A DNA stretch of 34,777 bases from an uncultured Ilumatobacter sp. (lineage in GTDB: Bacteria; Actinomycetota; Acidimicrobiia; Acidimicrobiales; Ilumatobacteraceae), in assembly GCA_937891565.1 (NCBI GenBank), contig CALAHA010000266.1:1-34777 (forward strand), read 5' to 3'. The notes below the pieces were generated by a model that saw nothing but the letters and a program-made list of their open reading frames with translations, had not been told where the DNA came from and searched no databases. The position numbers were made by a program, and so were the translations under genes. Below, in pieces: positions 23,808-30,855 of the stretch (positions are counted from its first letter, which is position 1; each line of letters starts with the position of its first letter).

Positions 23808-23832
23808 TTTGCGTGCGAAGGCCGAGCGGACG

Positions 23833-23838
23833 TAACCT
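23833..23838 (+). promoter_or_regulatory. -10 element for the small membrane-protein gene
   Basis: TAACCT followed by 6 nt and the ATG at 23845. Confidence 0.5.
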
Positions 23839-23844
23839 GGCCCA

Positions 23845-24048
23845 ATGAGTAACTCCGGCGGACGAAACTTTCTCGCCTCGGTGATCGGCTGGCTCATCGT
23901 GGCCATCATTGTCTGGGTCCTCTTTGGCGGAATCTTTGGTGCGATCCGATTCATCATTCGGATGGTCGTGTTTCTCGTCGTTGTCGGAACGCTCCTGTCG
24001 CTCTATTTTCGACTACGTGGGAACGGCAGCGGGAGCGGCAAGAGCTAG
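23845..24048 (+). CDS. Small two-helix membrane protein
   Basis: A 67-aa protein, not assigned to a family. After a short polar start (MSNSGGRNF) two hydrophobic segments follow: about residues 10-33 (ASVIGWLIVAIIVWVLFGGI) and 36-56 (IRMVVFLVVVGTLLSLY), with a basic, Gly/Ser-rich tail RLRGNGSGSGKS. The start is supported by a TANNNT element 6 nt upstream. It is probably expressed on its own; flanking sequence on both sides consists of gene remnants. Confidence 0.65.
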   Translation: MSNSGGRNFLASVIGWLIVAIIVWVLFGGIFGAIRFIIRMVVFLVVVGTLLSLYFRLRGNGSGSGKS

Positions 24049-24062
24049 CTCATGAGCTGGAC

Positions 24063-24575
24063 CGGAACACTGGTGACTGGCCCAATGTTCTGTCTGTCAT
24101 AACCACTGCGTTCGTACTCTCACGCGGTGCAAGTCGCGGCTCGATCCAGGTCGGGATGGCAATGGCCCTGGCGGACCGTGGCATCGTTCTGGATCTGATC
24201 GTCGTCACAGCTGACGCCATCTCGGGCAAAGAGGTGCTGATCACCGAAGGCAACGTGGTCGACGCCGTCACCGCAAGCGCCGGCTGATCGATGGTGCGGT
24301 CATCAACAACACGCCGATCACAACCGCAATCGAAGCGGGAGCGACCGAGGTGTGGGTGCTGTCGACGGGCTATTCGTGTGATCTGGTCGCTCCGCCCCAG
24401 ACAGCAATCGCTGCAGCGCTGCAGCGCTGCACGCTGTCAGCCTCATGGTGCAACGCCGCTTCGTGCCCGGTGCTGGTGTCACCCATCGACTTCTCCCACT
24501 CAGCCGAACTGATCGAGAGCGCAGCGTCAAGCGCGCACGCGCGGCTCGACACAGGCGAGCCAATCGCACAGATGA
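24063..24575 (+). pseudogene. Patatin-like phospholipase remnant
   Basis: Two frames carry pieces of a bacterial patatin. The first (to the TGA at 24285) reads TAFVLSRGASRGSIQVGMAM, ALADRGIVLDLIV, then directly GKEVLITEGNVVDAVTASAG. The second begins at LIDGAVINNTPITTAIEAGA and continues through LSTGYSCDLVAPP to LVSPIDFSHSAELIESA. The segment with the catalytic GxSxG Ser is deleted between the first two pieces. The catalytic DG motif survives (IDGAV), and a short deletion with frameshift separates the frames. The glycine-rich oxyanion loop is also altered. It ends near a strong hairpin at 24600. Confidence 0.75.
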
Positions 24576-24599
24576 TTCCACAAGTCACAAAGCCCGCCC

Positions 24600-24634
24600 G
24601 ACTGTCACACCGAGGTCTGCTCGGTGTGACAGTC
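24600..24634. terminator. Perfect 15-bp stem-loop, bidirectional terminator
   Basis: GACTGTCACACCGAG (24600-24614) pairs perfectly with CTCGGTGTGACAGTC (24620-24634) around a 5-nt loop. It lies at the 3' ends of the patatin remnant and of the convergent hydrolase gene, whose stop codon overlaps the right arm. No long T-run. Confidence 0.75.
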
Positions 24635-25862
24635 AGTCAACGAGGGCTTGGTAGACGAGTTGTTGGAGGATCGGTCGGATCGGGTAGGTGCTTGACGGCA
24701 ACAGCTGTGTGAGGAAGACGGCCACGATGTCTTCAACCGGATCGACCCAGAAGGCCGTGCTGGCTGCGCCACCCCAGGCGTACTGACCGGCTGACCCAAT
24801 CACCTTGTTCTCGGCGCTGTCGAGGACCACGGAGAAGCCCAGCCCGAAGCCCATGCCGTTGAACTCGGTTTCAGCGAAGAGCGGCCGCCCGAAGTCTTCG
24901 AGAATGGCTCCGCCGGGCAGGTGGTTTGTTGCCATGTACTTGACGGTTCGACTGCCGAGGATGCGCTCCCCGTCGAGTTCGCCACCGTTCAACAACATGT
25001 GGCAGAACCGCAGATAGTCCGCGGCTGTACCGCACAGGCCACCACCGCCACTGAGCATTGTCGGCTTCTTATCGAGCGGCGCCCCCGGCATGACAGCCGT
25101 TTTCTTGTTCACCGGGTAGTACAGCTCGGCGAAGCGATCACGCTTGTCGCCCTCGACCCAGAACTCGGTGTCGGTCATGCCCAATGGATCGAGGATGCGC
25201 TCACGGAAAAACTCGTCGAGCGATTGGCCTGAAACGACCTCGACGATTCGGCCGAGCACGTCGGTCGACACGCCGTACAGCCATTCGGTCCCCGGCTGGA
25301 ATGCAAGTGGCAAGCCGGCCCACACGTCACAGCAGGCCTCAATGTCCATGCCCTTCGGGATGCCCCACTCGAATCCGGCCTGGCGGTACAGGGCGTCGGT
25401 GACGTGGTTGTTGTGGAAGCCGTAGGTGAGCCCCGACGTGTGCGTGAGCAGATGCCAGATCTTCATGGGCTCGGTCTGACCTTCGGTGACCGGCGCGGTC
25501 GTCGAGCCGCCGCGGTAGACCCGGGCGTTCTCGAAGGACGGGATGTACTTCGACACCTTGTCCTTGAGCTGCAGCTTGCCCTCTTCGTAGAGAATCATGG
25601 CGGCGACCGAGGTGATCGGCTTGGTCATCGAGAACATGCGGCAGATGGTGTCGGATTCCCATGGCAGGTCGGTCTCGATGTTTCGCTTGCCATAGGTCGA
25701 GCTGTGGGCGATCTCGCCTTTGCGTGAGACGACGACTTGCCAGCCCGGCAGTCGACCGTCGTCGACGTACTGCTTGAAGTGATCGTCAATGCGAGTGAGT
25801 CGCCCAGCATCGAAGCCAGCCTCGGCAGGTGTGATTGTTTGCTCAGTTCCAGTGACAGCCAT
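24633..25862 (-). CDS. Serine beta-lactamase-like hydrolase (class C / esterase group)
   Basis: A 409-aa penicillin-binding-protein-fold hydrolase. The SxxK motif is Ser78-Lys81 (MFSMTKPIT), and the tyrosine of the second motif is Tyr196 in WLYGVSTDVLGRIVEVVSG. GWQVVVSRKGEIAHSSTYG at the start and a C-terminal segment FGLGFSVVLD, QYAWGGAASTAFWVDP supply the usual sheet and the third motif region. This YGVS variant is typical of EstB-like esterases rather than of antibiotic-hydrolysing enzymes. No signal peptide is present, so a cytosolic esterase is more likely than a periplasmic lactamase. Confidence 0.88.
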   Translation of the reverse strand: MAVTGTEQTITPAEAGFDAGRLTRIDDHFKQYVDDGRLPGWQVVVSRKGEIAHSSTYGKRNIETDLPWESDTICRMFSMTKPITSVAAMILYEEGKLQLKDKVSKYIPSFENARVYRGGSTTAPVTEGQTEPMKIWHLLTHTSGLTYGFHNNHVTDALYRQAGFEWGIPKGMDIEACCDVWAGLPLAFQPGTEWLYGVSTDVLGRIVEVVSGQSLDEFFRERILDPLGMTDTEFWVEGDKRDRFAELYYPVNKKTAVMPGAPLDKKPTMLSGGGGLCGTAADYLRFCHMLLNGGELDGERILGSRTVKYMATNHLPGGAILEDFGRPLFAETEFNGMGFGLGFSVVLDSAENKVIGSAGQYAWGGAASTAFWVDPVEDIVAVFLTQLLPSSTYPIRPILQQLVYQALVD

Positions 25863-25931
25863 CGGATGATGATGGCAGGGAAGCGTCGTCTATGAGTAAC
25901 CCCGGGTGGAGTGGTTGAAGAATCGGGTGGC

Positions 25932-26312
25932 TTAGGCGGTGGCGGGCGCAGTGGCGCCACGGCGGCCGACGAGAGCAGCAACTCCACGCCAACCAATCAG
26001 GAACGTGCCAAGGAAGACGGTGGCGACGATCATGAATGATGTTGCTGTGCCGTTATCGAACACGAAGTTGCGCAGCAGCATGCCGAGCGCAACTGTGGTG
26101 ATCCACACCTTGACGCCGGTGACGACACCGGTCGGCTGTGCCCACACGCGCCATGCAATCCACGACACGGCGAGCGCGATCATGAATGGTGCAGCGGTCT
26201 GGGCAACGCCAACGAGCGCCTCGCTCTCGTCGTGATTGCGGCGGCCAATGGCAACGAATGTCACGACGACTGCAGCGTCGAGCGCGGCAGCAATCGGGGT
26301 GCGTGGATGCAT
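25932..26312 (-). CDS. DUF3054 family membrane protein
   Basis: A 126-aa protein with four hydrophobic segments: AALDAAVVVTFVAIGRRNHD, FMIALAVSWIAWRVW, VWITTVALGMLLRNFVFD and SFMIVATVFLGTFLIGWRG. The pattern of RRNHDE after the first segment, GMLLRNFVFDNGTATSF and the last segment fits DUF3054, a family of unknown function common in Actinobacteria. The ATG at 26312 gives the family N-terminus (MHPRTPIAAALD). It follows the flavin reductase gene on the same strand with a 52-bp gap, so it may be co-transcribed. Confidence 0.78.
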   Translation of the reverse strand: MHPRTPIAAALDAAVVVTFVAIGRRNHDESEALVGVAQTAAPFMIALAVSWIAWRVWAQPTGVVTGVKVWITTVALGMLLRNFVFDNGTATSFMIVATVFLGTFLIGWRGVAALVGRRGATAPATA

Positions 26313-26364
26313 GGACACAGTCTGCCGCGGTCTTCGATTGGTTCGACAGCAACGAGGAGGGTGT

Positions 26365-26880
26365 TCAGCCTTGGGCGTCGAAGCCGCCCAAGGCACCCTT
26401 GAAGAAGAGCAGCGGCGTTGGTGGCTCACCGTCGTGGTCGGCGTCGGCGTCAAGGGCACCGACGCGTCCGAGCACGAAGATGTGATCGCCCATCGTGTAT
26501 GTCTTTTCGACCGTGCAGTCGATCCATGCAACGGCGCGGTCGAGAATGGGTGCACCGGACGGGGCGGCATGCCAATCGACGCCGGTGAACCGATGGTCGT
26601 CGGTGCCGCTCTTTGCGAACTTCCAGCACAGGTCGCTTTGGGCATCACTGAGCACGTTGACGCAGAAGCTTCCGGATGCCTTGATGGCGTCCATCGTTGC
26701 TGAGCCAGCTTGGGGAAGGAAGCCGACCAAGGGCGGGTCAAGCGAGACCGAGGTGAACGAACCAATGGTGAAACCGACCGGCGCATTGTCGTTCATGCCG
26801 GTCACGACGGTGACGCCGGTGGGGAAGTGGCCCATGATCGTGCGGAAGTGGCCGGAATCGAATTCTGCTGCGTCGCTCAT
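26365..26880 (-). CDS. Flavin reductase-like FMN-binding protein
   Basis: A 171-aa flavin reductase (NAD(P)H:FMN reductase-like fold). Family motifs: FRTIMGHFPTGVTVVTG at the N-terminus, GFTIGSFTSVSLDPPLVGF for the flavin phosphate, FCVNVLSDAQSDLCWKFA and DHIFVLGRV. Such proteins supply reduced flavin to two-component monooxygenases; the only monooxygenase-type flavin gene nearby is the decayed LLM gene 5 kb away, so the partner is unknown. The start at 26880 has TAGAGT 8 nt upstream. It diverges from the cyclo-ligase gene. Confidence 0.88.
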   Translation of the reverse strand: MSDAAEFDSGHFRTIMGHFPTGVTVVTGMNDNAPVGFTIGSFTSVSLDPPLVGFLPQAGSATMDAIKASGSFCVNVLSDAQSDLCWKFAKSGTDDHRFTGVDWHAAPSGAPILDRAVAWIDCTVEKTYTMGDHIFVLGRVGALDADADHDGEPPTPLLFFKGALGGFDAQG

Positions 26881-26888
26881 CGCCACCG

Positions 26889-26894
26889 ACTCTA
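26889..26894 (-). promoter_or_regulatory. -10 element for the flavin reductase gene
   Basis: Minus-strand TAGAGT followed by 8 nt and the ATG at 26880. Confidence 0.45.
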
Positions 26895-26923
26895 GGCAAC
26901 GGCCTGTGCTCACGCGGCACTTG

Positions 26924-26929
26924 TACAGT
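26924..26929 (+). promoter_or_regulatory. -10 element for the cyclo-ligase gene
   Basis: TACAGT followed by 8 nt and the ATG at 26938. Confidence 0.45.
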
Positions 26930-26937
26930 TCTGGTTG

Positions 26938-27399
26938 ATGGCGAGCGATCTCGATGAAGCGAAACAGGCGTTGCGTTCCAAGATGCGCGCCGTTCGCAGA
27001 GGTCTTCTCGATCGGCCCGAACGGTCAGCCCGGATATTGCAGACGCTGACACAGCGACCCGACGTGCTCGCTGCATCGAAGATCATGGTGTTCGACCCGC
27101 TCGCAAGCGAGCCTGACATGGCGCCACTGATTGCCTGGTGTGAGATGATGGGCAAGCAGAGCTGCCTGCCAGAAGACACTGATCTTGATCCGACGTGGCC
27201 CGACGTGATTGTTGTCCCCGGCCTTGCGTTCACTGTCGATGGCAGGCGATGCGGGCAGGGCGGCGGCTGGTACGACCGATTCCTGCCACAGGTCCGACCC
27301 GATGCCGTGACGGTTGGTGTGTGCTTCGCCCCGCAGGTCGTCATCGATCTGCCAACTGACGAGCACGACGTCACCCTCCACGCCATTGTCACCGACTGA
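26938..27399 (+). CDS. 5-formyltetrahydrofolate cyclo-ligase
   Basis: A 153-aa enzyme converting 5-formyl-THF to 5,10-methenyl-THF with ATP. It begins with the conserved basic helix AKQALRSKMRAVRRGL, has a shortened middle, and carries the diagnostic motif VVPGLAFTVDGRRCGQGGGW then YDRFL, with the Gly-rich ATP loop. The C-terminus FAPQVVIDLPTDEHD is also typical. At 153 aa it is shorter than the usual 180-200 aa; the lost part lies between the first helix and the PEDTDL region. Together with folD in this window it serves the folate one-carbon pool. Confidence 0.88.
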   Translation: MASDLDEAKQALRSKMRAVRRGLLDRPERSARILQTLTQRPDVLAASKIMVFDPLASEPDMAPLIAWCEMMGKQSCLPEDTDLDPTWPDVIVVPGLAFTVDGRRCGQGGGWYDRFLPQVRPDAVTVGVCFAPQVVIDLPTDEHDVTLHAIVTD

Positions 27400-27443
27400 C
27401 CGGTATGCCGAGCGTCGCAACGACGATCGGCGGCTCGTTTTGC

Positions 27444-27692
27444 CTAGGCGGCGTCAGCGGAAGCAGTGTCGGCTGAGGCGTGACCTCGAGCGCCTGAATT
27501 CATCTCGGCGTACAGGTCGCGGATGCATTCGCTGGCCGTTGTTTTGCACATCGAAGGAACAACGGCATGCACTGCGGCTGCACCAGCGGCCTTGGTGAGA
27601 CAGCGCGCGAAGTGCGCAGCGACACGGAAATGCTCGGTGTAGGACTCGCCGACCGATGCCGGATGTTCCGTGAAGTGCCGCGTCATTGCCAT
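27444..27692 (-). CDS. DUF6356 family protein
   Basis: An 82-aa protein starting MAMTRHFTEHPASVGESYTE, a signature I associate with DUF6356 capsule/membrane-associated small proteins. A moderately hydrophobic stretch (AAGAAAVHAVVPSMC) follows, then an Ala/Ser-rich tail. Relatives usually have a stronger membrane segment here. Function unknown. The start at 27692 is supported by TACGGT 6 nt upstream. Divergent from an Lrp/AsnC gene. Confidence 0.7.
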   Translation of the reverse strand: MAMTRHFTEHPASVGESYTEHFRVAAHFARCLTKAAGAAAVHAVVPSMCKTTASECIRDLYAEMNSGARGHASADTASADAA

Positions 27693-27698
27693 GCCTCA

Positions 27699-27704
27699 AC
27701 CGTA
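27699..27704 (-). promoter_or_regulatory. -10 element for the DUF6356 gene
   Basis: Minus-strand TACGGT followed by 6 nt and the ATG at 27692. Confidence 0.5.
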
Positions 27705-27805
27705 GAGATTTCTTGCGATCTGCGTATTGCGTTCTCCGCGTCAATCTCTGCCTTGTGTGCACGATTGTTCTTTTTACCGAGCGTAACCTGCAATAATCAT
27801 CGATT

Positions 27806-28270
27806 GTGGACCAACTTGATCGGGAAATCTTGCGTTTGTTGCAACAAGACGGGACGCTGAGCGCCCGGGAGTTGGGCGACGCTGTCGGTCTGACGGCCAC
27901 GCCGTGTTGGCGACGCGTCAAGGCGCTCGAAGACGCTGGTGTGATCGTGGCTCGAGTCGCACTGGTGAACCCGGCCGCGGTCAACCTGGGGGTGACCGCA
28001 CTCGTCAACATCCGCACCAACGACCATGGGCCGGATTGGATCGAGCGGTTCCAAGACGCGTGCGATTCGTTTCCGGAGATCGTCGAGGCGTATCGAACCA
28101 GCGGCGACATTGACTACACGCTCAAGGTGATGGTTGCGAGTATCGAGGCGTATGACGCGTTCTACAAGCGGTTGATCGCGGCTGTTGATCTGTACGACGT
28201 CCGATCGATCTTCGTCATGGAGGAAATGAAGCGCACCACAGCGTTACCGCTTGATGGGTTTGGCGTGTAG
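27806..28270 (+). CDS. Lrp/AsnC-family transcriptional regulator
   Basis: A complete 154-aa feast/famine regulator. The N-terminal helix-turn-helix reads MDQLDREILRLLQQDGTLSA, RELGDAVGLTATPCWRRVKA, LEDAGVI; the C-terminal RAM domain has FPEIVEAYRTSGDIDYTLKV and the closing strand VRSIFVMEEMKRTTALPL. Family members bind amino acids and form octamers on DNA. The GTG at 27806 begins the conserved MDxLDR-like helix. The divergent DUF6356 gene shares a 113-bp AT-richer spacer. The target pathway is unknown; branched-chain amino-acid genes elsewhere in the window are possible targets, but that is speculation. Confidence 0.92.
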   Translation: MDQLDREILRLLQQDGTLSARELGDAVGLTATPCWRRVKALEDAGVIVARVALVNPAAVNLGVTALVNIRTNDHGPDWIERFQDACDSFPEIVEAYRTSGDIDYTLKVMVASIEAYDAFYKRLIAAVDLYDVRSIFVMEEMKRTTALPLDGFGV

Positions 28271-28305
28271 ATCACGGATGCGGCCCGTGGCATTCGCCAT
28301 CTGCG

Positions 28306-29193
28306 TTAGTTGGAGATCGGCCGTCGTCTGAGGCGGTGGGCGAGTTCGTCGACAGCGGGGTCGGTGACGACTCCTGATCGTCGGGCGAGTACGAGCTTTC
28401 GTTCGAGAATCTGGTCACCGACTGTCATGGCGCCGCGCTCGGACTCGCCCTGGCTGCGCGGCAGTACGGTCCAGCCGAGTCCGAGGAGCACCATCTCGCG
28501 GAGCACGTTGGGCTGATGCGATTCGGCGGCGATCGTGACGGGTGCACCCAGCGCTCGGAGGCGCTCGACCACCAGCCTGCGCGTGTGCGAACCCGATGGG
28601 AAGAGCACCCACGGACCCCAACTCTGCGGCGTGCCGATCATTGATTCTGGAGGGCCATAGACGATCATTGGTTCGCTTAACAGCGACGTGGTGTCGACGC
28701 CGACGATTGGTTCGGGCGGCTCGACACACACGGCGAGATCGAGTGTGCCACGCTGCACGTCGTCGAGTAGCGACCGCGACGACGCGACCGACAACATGAA
28801 TTCAACGTTGCTCCGCTCGGCCCGGAATGCTCGAAGAACGTCGGGGAAGTGCACGACCGCTGCGACGTCGATCATGCCGAGGCGAACCCGGCCGCTTTGT
28901 GCTGTGCGGAGGCGTTCGGCCCACGTGCTCACGTCGCGAGTCAGTGCTAACACATGTCGCGCATGCTCAAGAACGGGCGTGACAGTCGCTCGTAAAATGC
29001 GACGCCGACCGACACTCTCGAACAACGCGACGCCAACTCGACGTTCGAGTTCGGCAAGTCCCTGCGAAAGCGCGGAGGCTGACACTCCGACTCGATCAGC
29101 GGCTGCGGCCCACGTCGGGGCCTCCGCGACGGCGACGAGGTACTCCAGCTGTCGGATCGAGATGTCGGGCAGCCCGGAGGCGGGATCGTTCAC
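28306..29193 (-). CDS. LysR-family transcriptional regulator
   Basis: A 295-aa regulator. The N-terminal winged helix is DISIRQLEYLVAVAEAPTWA, AAADRVGVSASALSQGLAEL, ERRVGVALFE, followed by a linker helix and the LysR substrate domain (VRLGMIDVAAVVHF onward). The start is the GTG at 29193: TATTAT lies exactly 7 nt upstream, and the longer reading from ATG 29202 would place its start codon overlapping that -10 element. It diverges from the myo-inositol-phosphate synthase gene across a 69-bp spacer, the usual LysR arrangement, so that gene is the likely target. Confidence 0.9.
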   Translation of the reverse strand: MNDPASGLPDISIRQLEYLVAVAEAPTWAAAADRVGVSASALSQGLAELERRVGVALFESVGRRRILRATVTPVLEHARHVLALTRDVSTWAERLRTAQSGRVRLGMIDVAAVVHFPDVLRAFRAERSNVEFMLSVASSRSLLDDVQRGTLDLAVCVEPPEPIVGVDTTSLLSEPMIVYGPPESMIGTPQSWGPWVLFPSGSHTRRLVVERLRALGAPVTIAAESHQPNVLREMVLLGLGWTVLPRSQGESERGAMTVGDQILERKLVLARRSGVVTDPAVDELAHRLRRRPISN

Positions 29194-29200
29194 CCTGCAC

Positions 29201-29206
29201 ATAATA
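29201..29206 (-). promoter_or_regulatory. -10 element for leaderless LysR gene
   Basis: Minus-strand TATTAT followed by exactly 7 nt and the GTG at 29193. Confidence 0.6.
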
Positions 29207-29250
29207 CTTCAGACTTACTTCACTGTCACTGATAACGAAACAGTTCCGCT

Positions 29251-29256
29251 TATGTT
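29251..29256 (+). promoter_or_regulatory. -10 element for myo-inositol-phosphate synthase gene
   Basis: TATGTT followed by 6 nt and the ATG at 29263. Confidence 0.5.
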
Positions 29257-29262
29257 CTTCTC

Positions 29263-30564
29263 ATGACCGCACGAACAGTCGCCCCAGCCACCGGAAAGCT
29301 CGGTGTCCTCACGCCCGGCATGGGTGCCGTGGCATCCACCTTTATCGCAGGCGTGATCGCCGCACGGGATGGCATCTCGCCACCCATTGGCTCCGTGTCG
29401 CAGATGGCCCATATTCGTCTCGGCACCAAGAACGAGAATCGGAACCCGCTGATTAAGGAGTTCGTTCCGCTCGCTGACCTCGGCGACATCGTCTTTGGCG
29501 GTTGGGACCCGATCTCCCCGAACGCCATGGAAGCAGCCAAGACCGCCGGCGTGCTGCAGGGCAATGATCTCGATGCCATCTCAGCCGAGATGGAAGGCAT
29601 CGTGCCGATGTCAGCCGTCTTCGACCAGCGCTGGGTGAGTCGCCTCGAAGGTATCCGCGTCAAGGACATCGCCAACAAGTGGGATCAGGCCGAAGCGCTG
29701 ATCGCCGACATCGCCCGATTCAAGCAGGAGAACGGCTGCGACCGTGTCGTCATGGTCTGGTGTGGCTCGACCGAGGCCTACCAAGAGCCTTCGGAAGTAC
29801 ATGCAACCGTCGCATCGTTCGAGCAGGGTCTGCGTGACAACGATGCGAACATCTCACCGTCGCAAATCTATTGCTACGCCGCACTCCAGAGCGACGTCCC
29901 CTACGCCAACGGTGCTCCAAACCTGACAACCGACCTCGACTGCATCGTCGAACTGTCGAAGAAGAACGGTGTGCCGATCGCCGGCAAAGACTTCAAGACG
30001 GGCCAGACCCTCATCAAGACGATGCTCGCACCGGGCTTCAAGGCCCGCATGCTTGGCGTGCGCGGTTGGTTTTCGACGAACATCCTCGGCAACCGCGACG
30101 GCGAAGTGCTCGACGACCCGGAGAATTTCAAGTCGAAAGAAGTCTCCAAGCTCGGTGTGCTCGACGGCATTCTGCAGCCCGAGGTCTACCCCGACCTCTA
30201 CGGCAACATCGACCACGTCGTCCGCATCAACTACTACCCACCCCGCGGCGACAACAAAGAGGGTTGGGACAACATCGACATCTTCGGCTGGCTCGGCTAC
30301 CCAATGCAGATCAAGGTCGACTTCCTCTGCCGTGACTCGATCCTCGCCGCGCCAATCGTGCTCGACCTCGCACTCTTCATGGACCTTGCCCATCGCGCCG
30401 GCGAGAGCGGAGTGCAGGAATGGCTGAGTTTTTACCTCAAGGCGCCACAGGCTGCCGGGGATTCGCCAGCCGAGGCCGATCTGTTCATTCAGCAGACCAA
30501 GCTGAAGAACACCCTCCGCGAATGGATGGGCGAGCTTCCCGTCACCCACTCCGAAGCGGGTTGA
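29263..30564 (+). CDS. ino1: Myo-inositol-1-phosphate synthase
   Basis: A 433-aa NAD-dependent isomerase making inositol 1-phosphate from glucose 6-phosphate, the entry to inositol lipids and inositol-derived thiols. The Rossmann part has LGVLTPGMGAVASTFIAGV; the catalytic and binding core has GKDFKTGQTLIKTMLAPGFK, then STNILGNRDGEVLDDPENFK, SKEVSK, and NIDHVVRINYYPPRGDNKEG. This longer form differs from the mycobacterial Ino1 (about 360 aa) and is closer in length and in KTGQT-LGNRDG-SKEVSK motifs to the type seen in other phyla. The start follows a TANNNT element by 6 nt. Divergent LysR gene upstream. Confidence 0.9.
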   Translation: MTARTVAPATGKLGVLTPGMGAVASTFIAGVIAARDGISPPIGSVSQMAHIRLGTKNENRNPLIKEFVPLADLGDIVFGGWDPISPNAMEAAKTAGVLQGNDLDAISAEMEGIVPMSAVFDQRWVSRLEGIRVKDIANKWDQAEALIADIARFKQENGCDRVVMVWCGSTEAYQEPSEVHATVASFEQGLRDNDANISPSQIYCYAALQSDVPYANGAPNLTTDLDCIVELSKKNGVPIAGKDFKTGQTLIKTMLAPGFKARMLGVRGWFSTNILGNRDGEVLDDPENFKSKEVSKLGVLDGILQPEVYPDLYGNIDHVVRINYYPPRGDNKEGWDNIDIFGWLGYPMQIKVDFLCRDSILAAPIVLDLALFMDLAHRAGESGVQEWLSFYLKAPQAAGDSPAEADLFIQQTKLKNTLREWMGELPVTHSEAG

Positions 30565-30669
30565 GCGGCGCCAGATCGCCCGAATGCTGCGTTGCGAGAG
30601 CTCCTCGTTGAGCAAGCTCAACGACGTCGCCTCGCGCCTCGCCTTCGAACGATCTGATCACCGCTCAAC
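30560..30669. repeat. Nested inverted repeats with hairpin after ino1
   Basis: TCGTTGAGC (30605-30613) and GCTCAACGA (30616-30624) form a 9-bp stem, and GTTGAGCGG (30560-30568) pairs with CCGCTCAAC (30661-30669) outside it. The left outer arm overlaps the ino1 stop codon. The inner hairpin may act as a terminator. The rest of the 291-bp spacer to folD holds no gene that I can see, only the G-rich tract below. Confidence 0.5.
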
Positions 30670-30778
30670 TGGAGTTGAAATCCTGAGCTTGTGCTGACTC
30701 GTTATTGAGACGGTCCACAACTTGATCCCCCTGGTGTCTTCGGGCGCTCGGGGGTCGGTCGTTTTCGGGGCGGAGTGC

Positions 30779-30814
30779 GGGGGTTCTCCGGGGGGGAGGG
30801 GGTGGGGGTGAGGG
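30779..30814 (+). other. G-quadruplex-capable tract upstream of folD
   Basis: G-runs of 5, 7, 5, 5 and 3 separated by 6, 1, 1 and 3 nt on the plus (coding) strand, ending 41 nt before the folD ATG. This comfortably meets the four-run quadruplex rule and covers the -35 region of the folD promoter. Confidence 0.7.
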
Positions 30815-30840
30815 TTATCCGAGCACCGAGTTGGAGCGAC

Positions 30841-30846
30841 TAACGT
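30841..30846 (+). promoter_or_regulatory. Candidate -10 element for folD
   Basis: TAACGT lies 9 nt before the ATG at 30856, giving at most a very short leader. Confidence 0.35.
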
Positions 30847-30855
30847 AGGGCCGAT

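Noticed and set aside
24410..24435. GCTGCAGCGCTGCAGCGCTGC stretch as a regulatory repeat
   Set aside because: It lies within the patatin remnant's coding frame and is explained by Ala/Leu codons.
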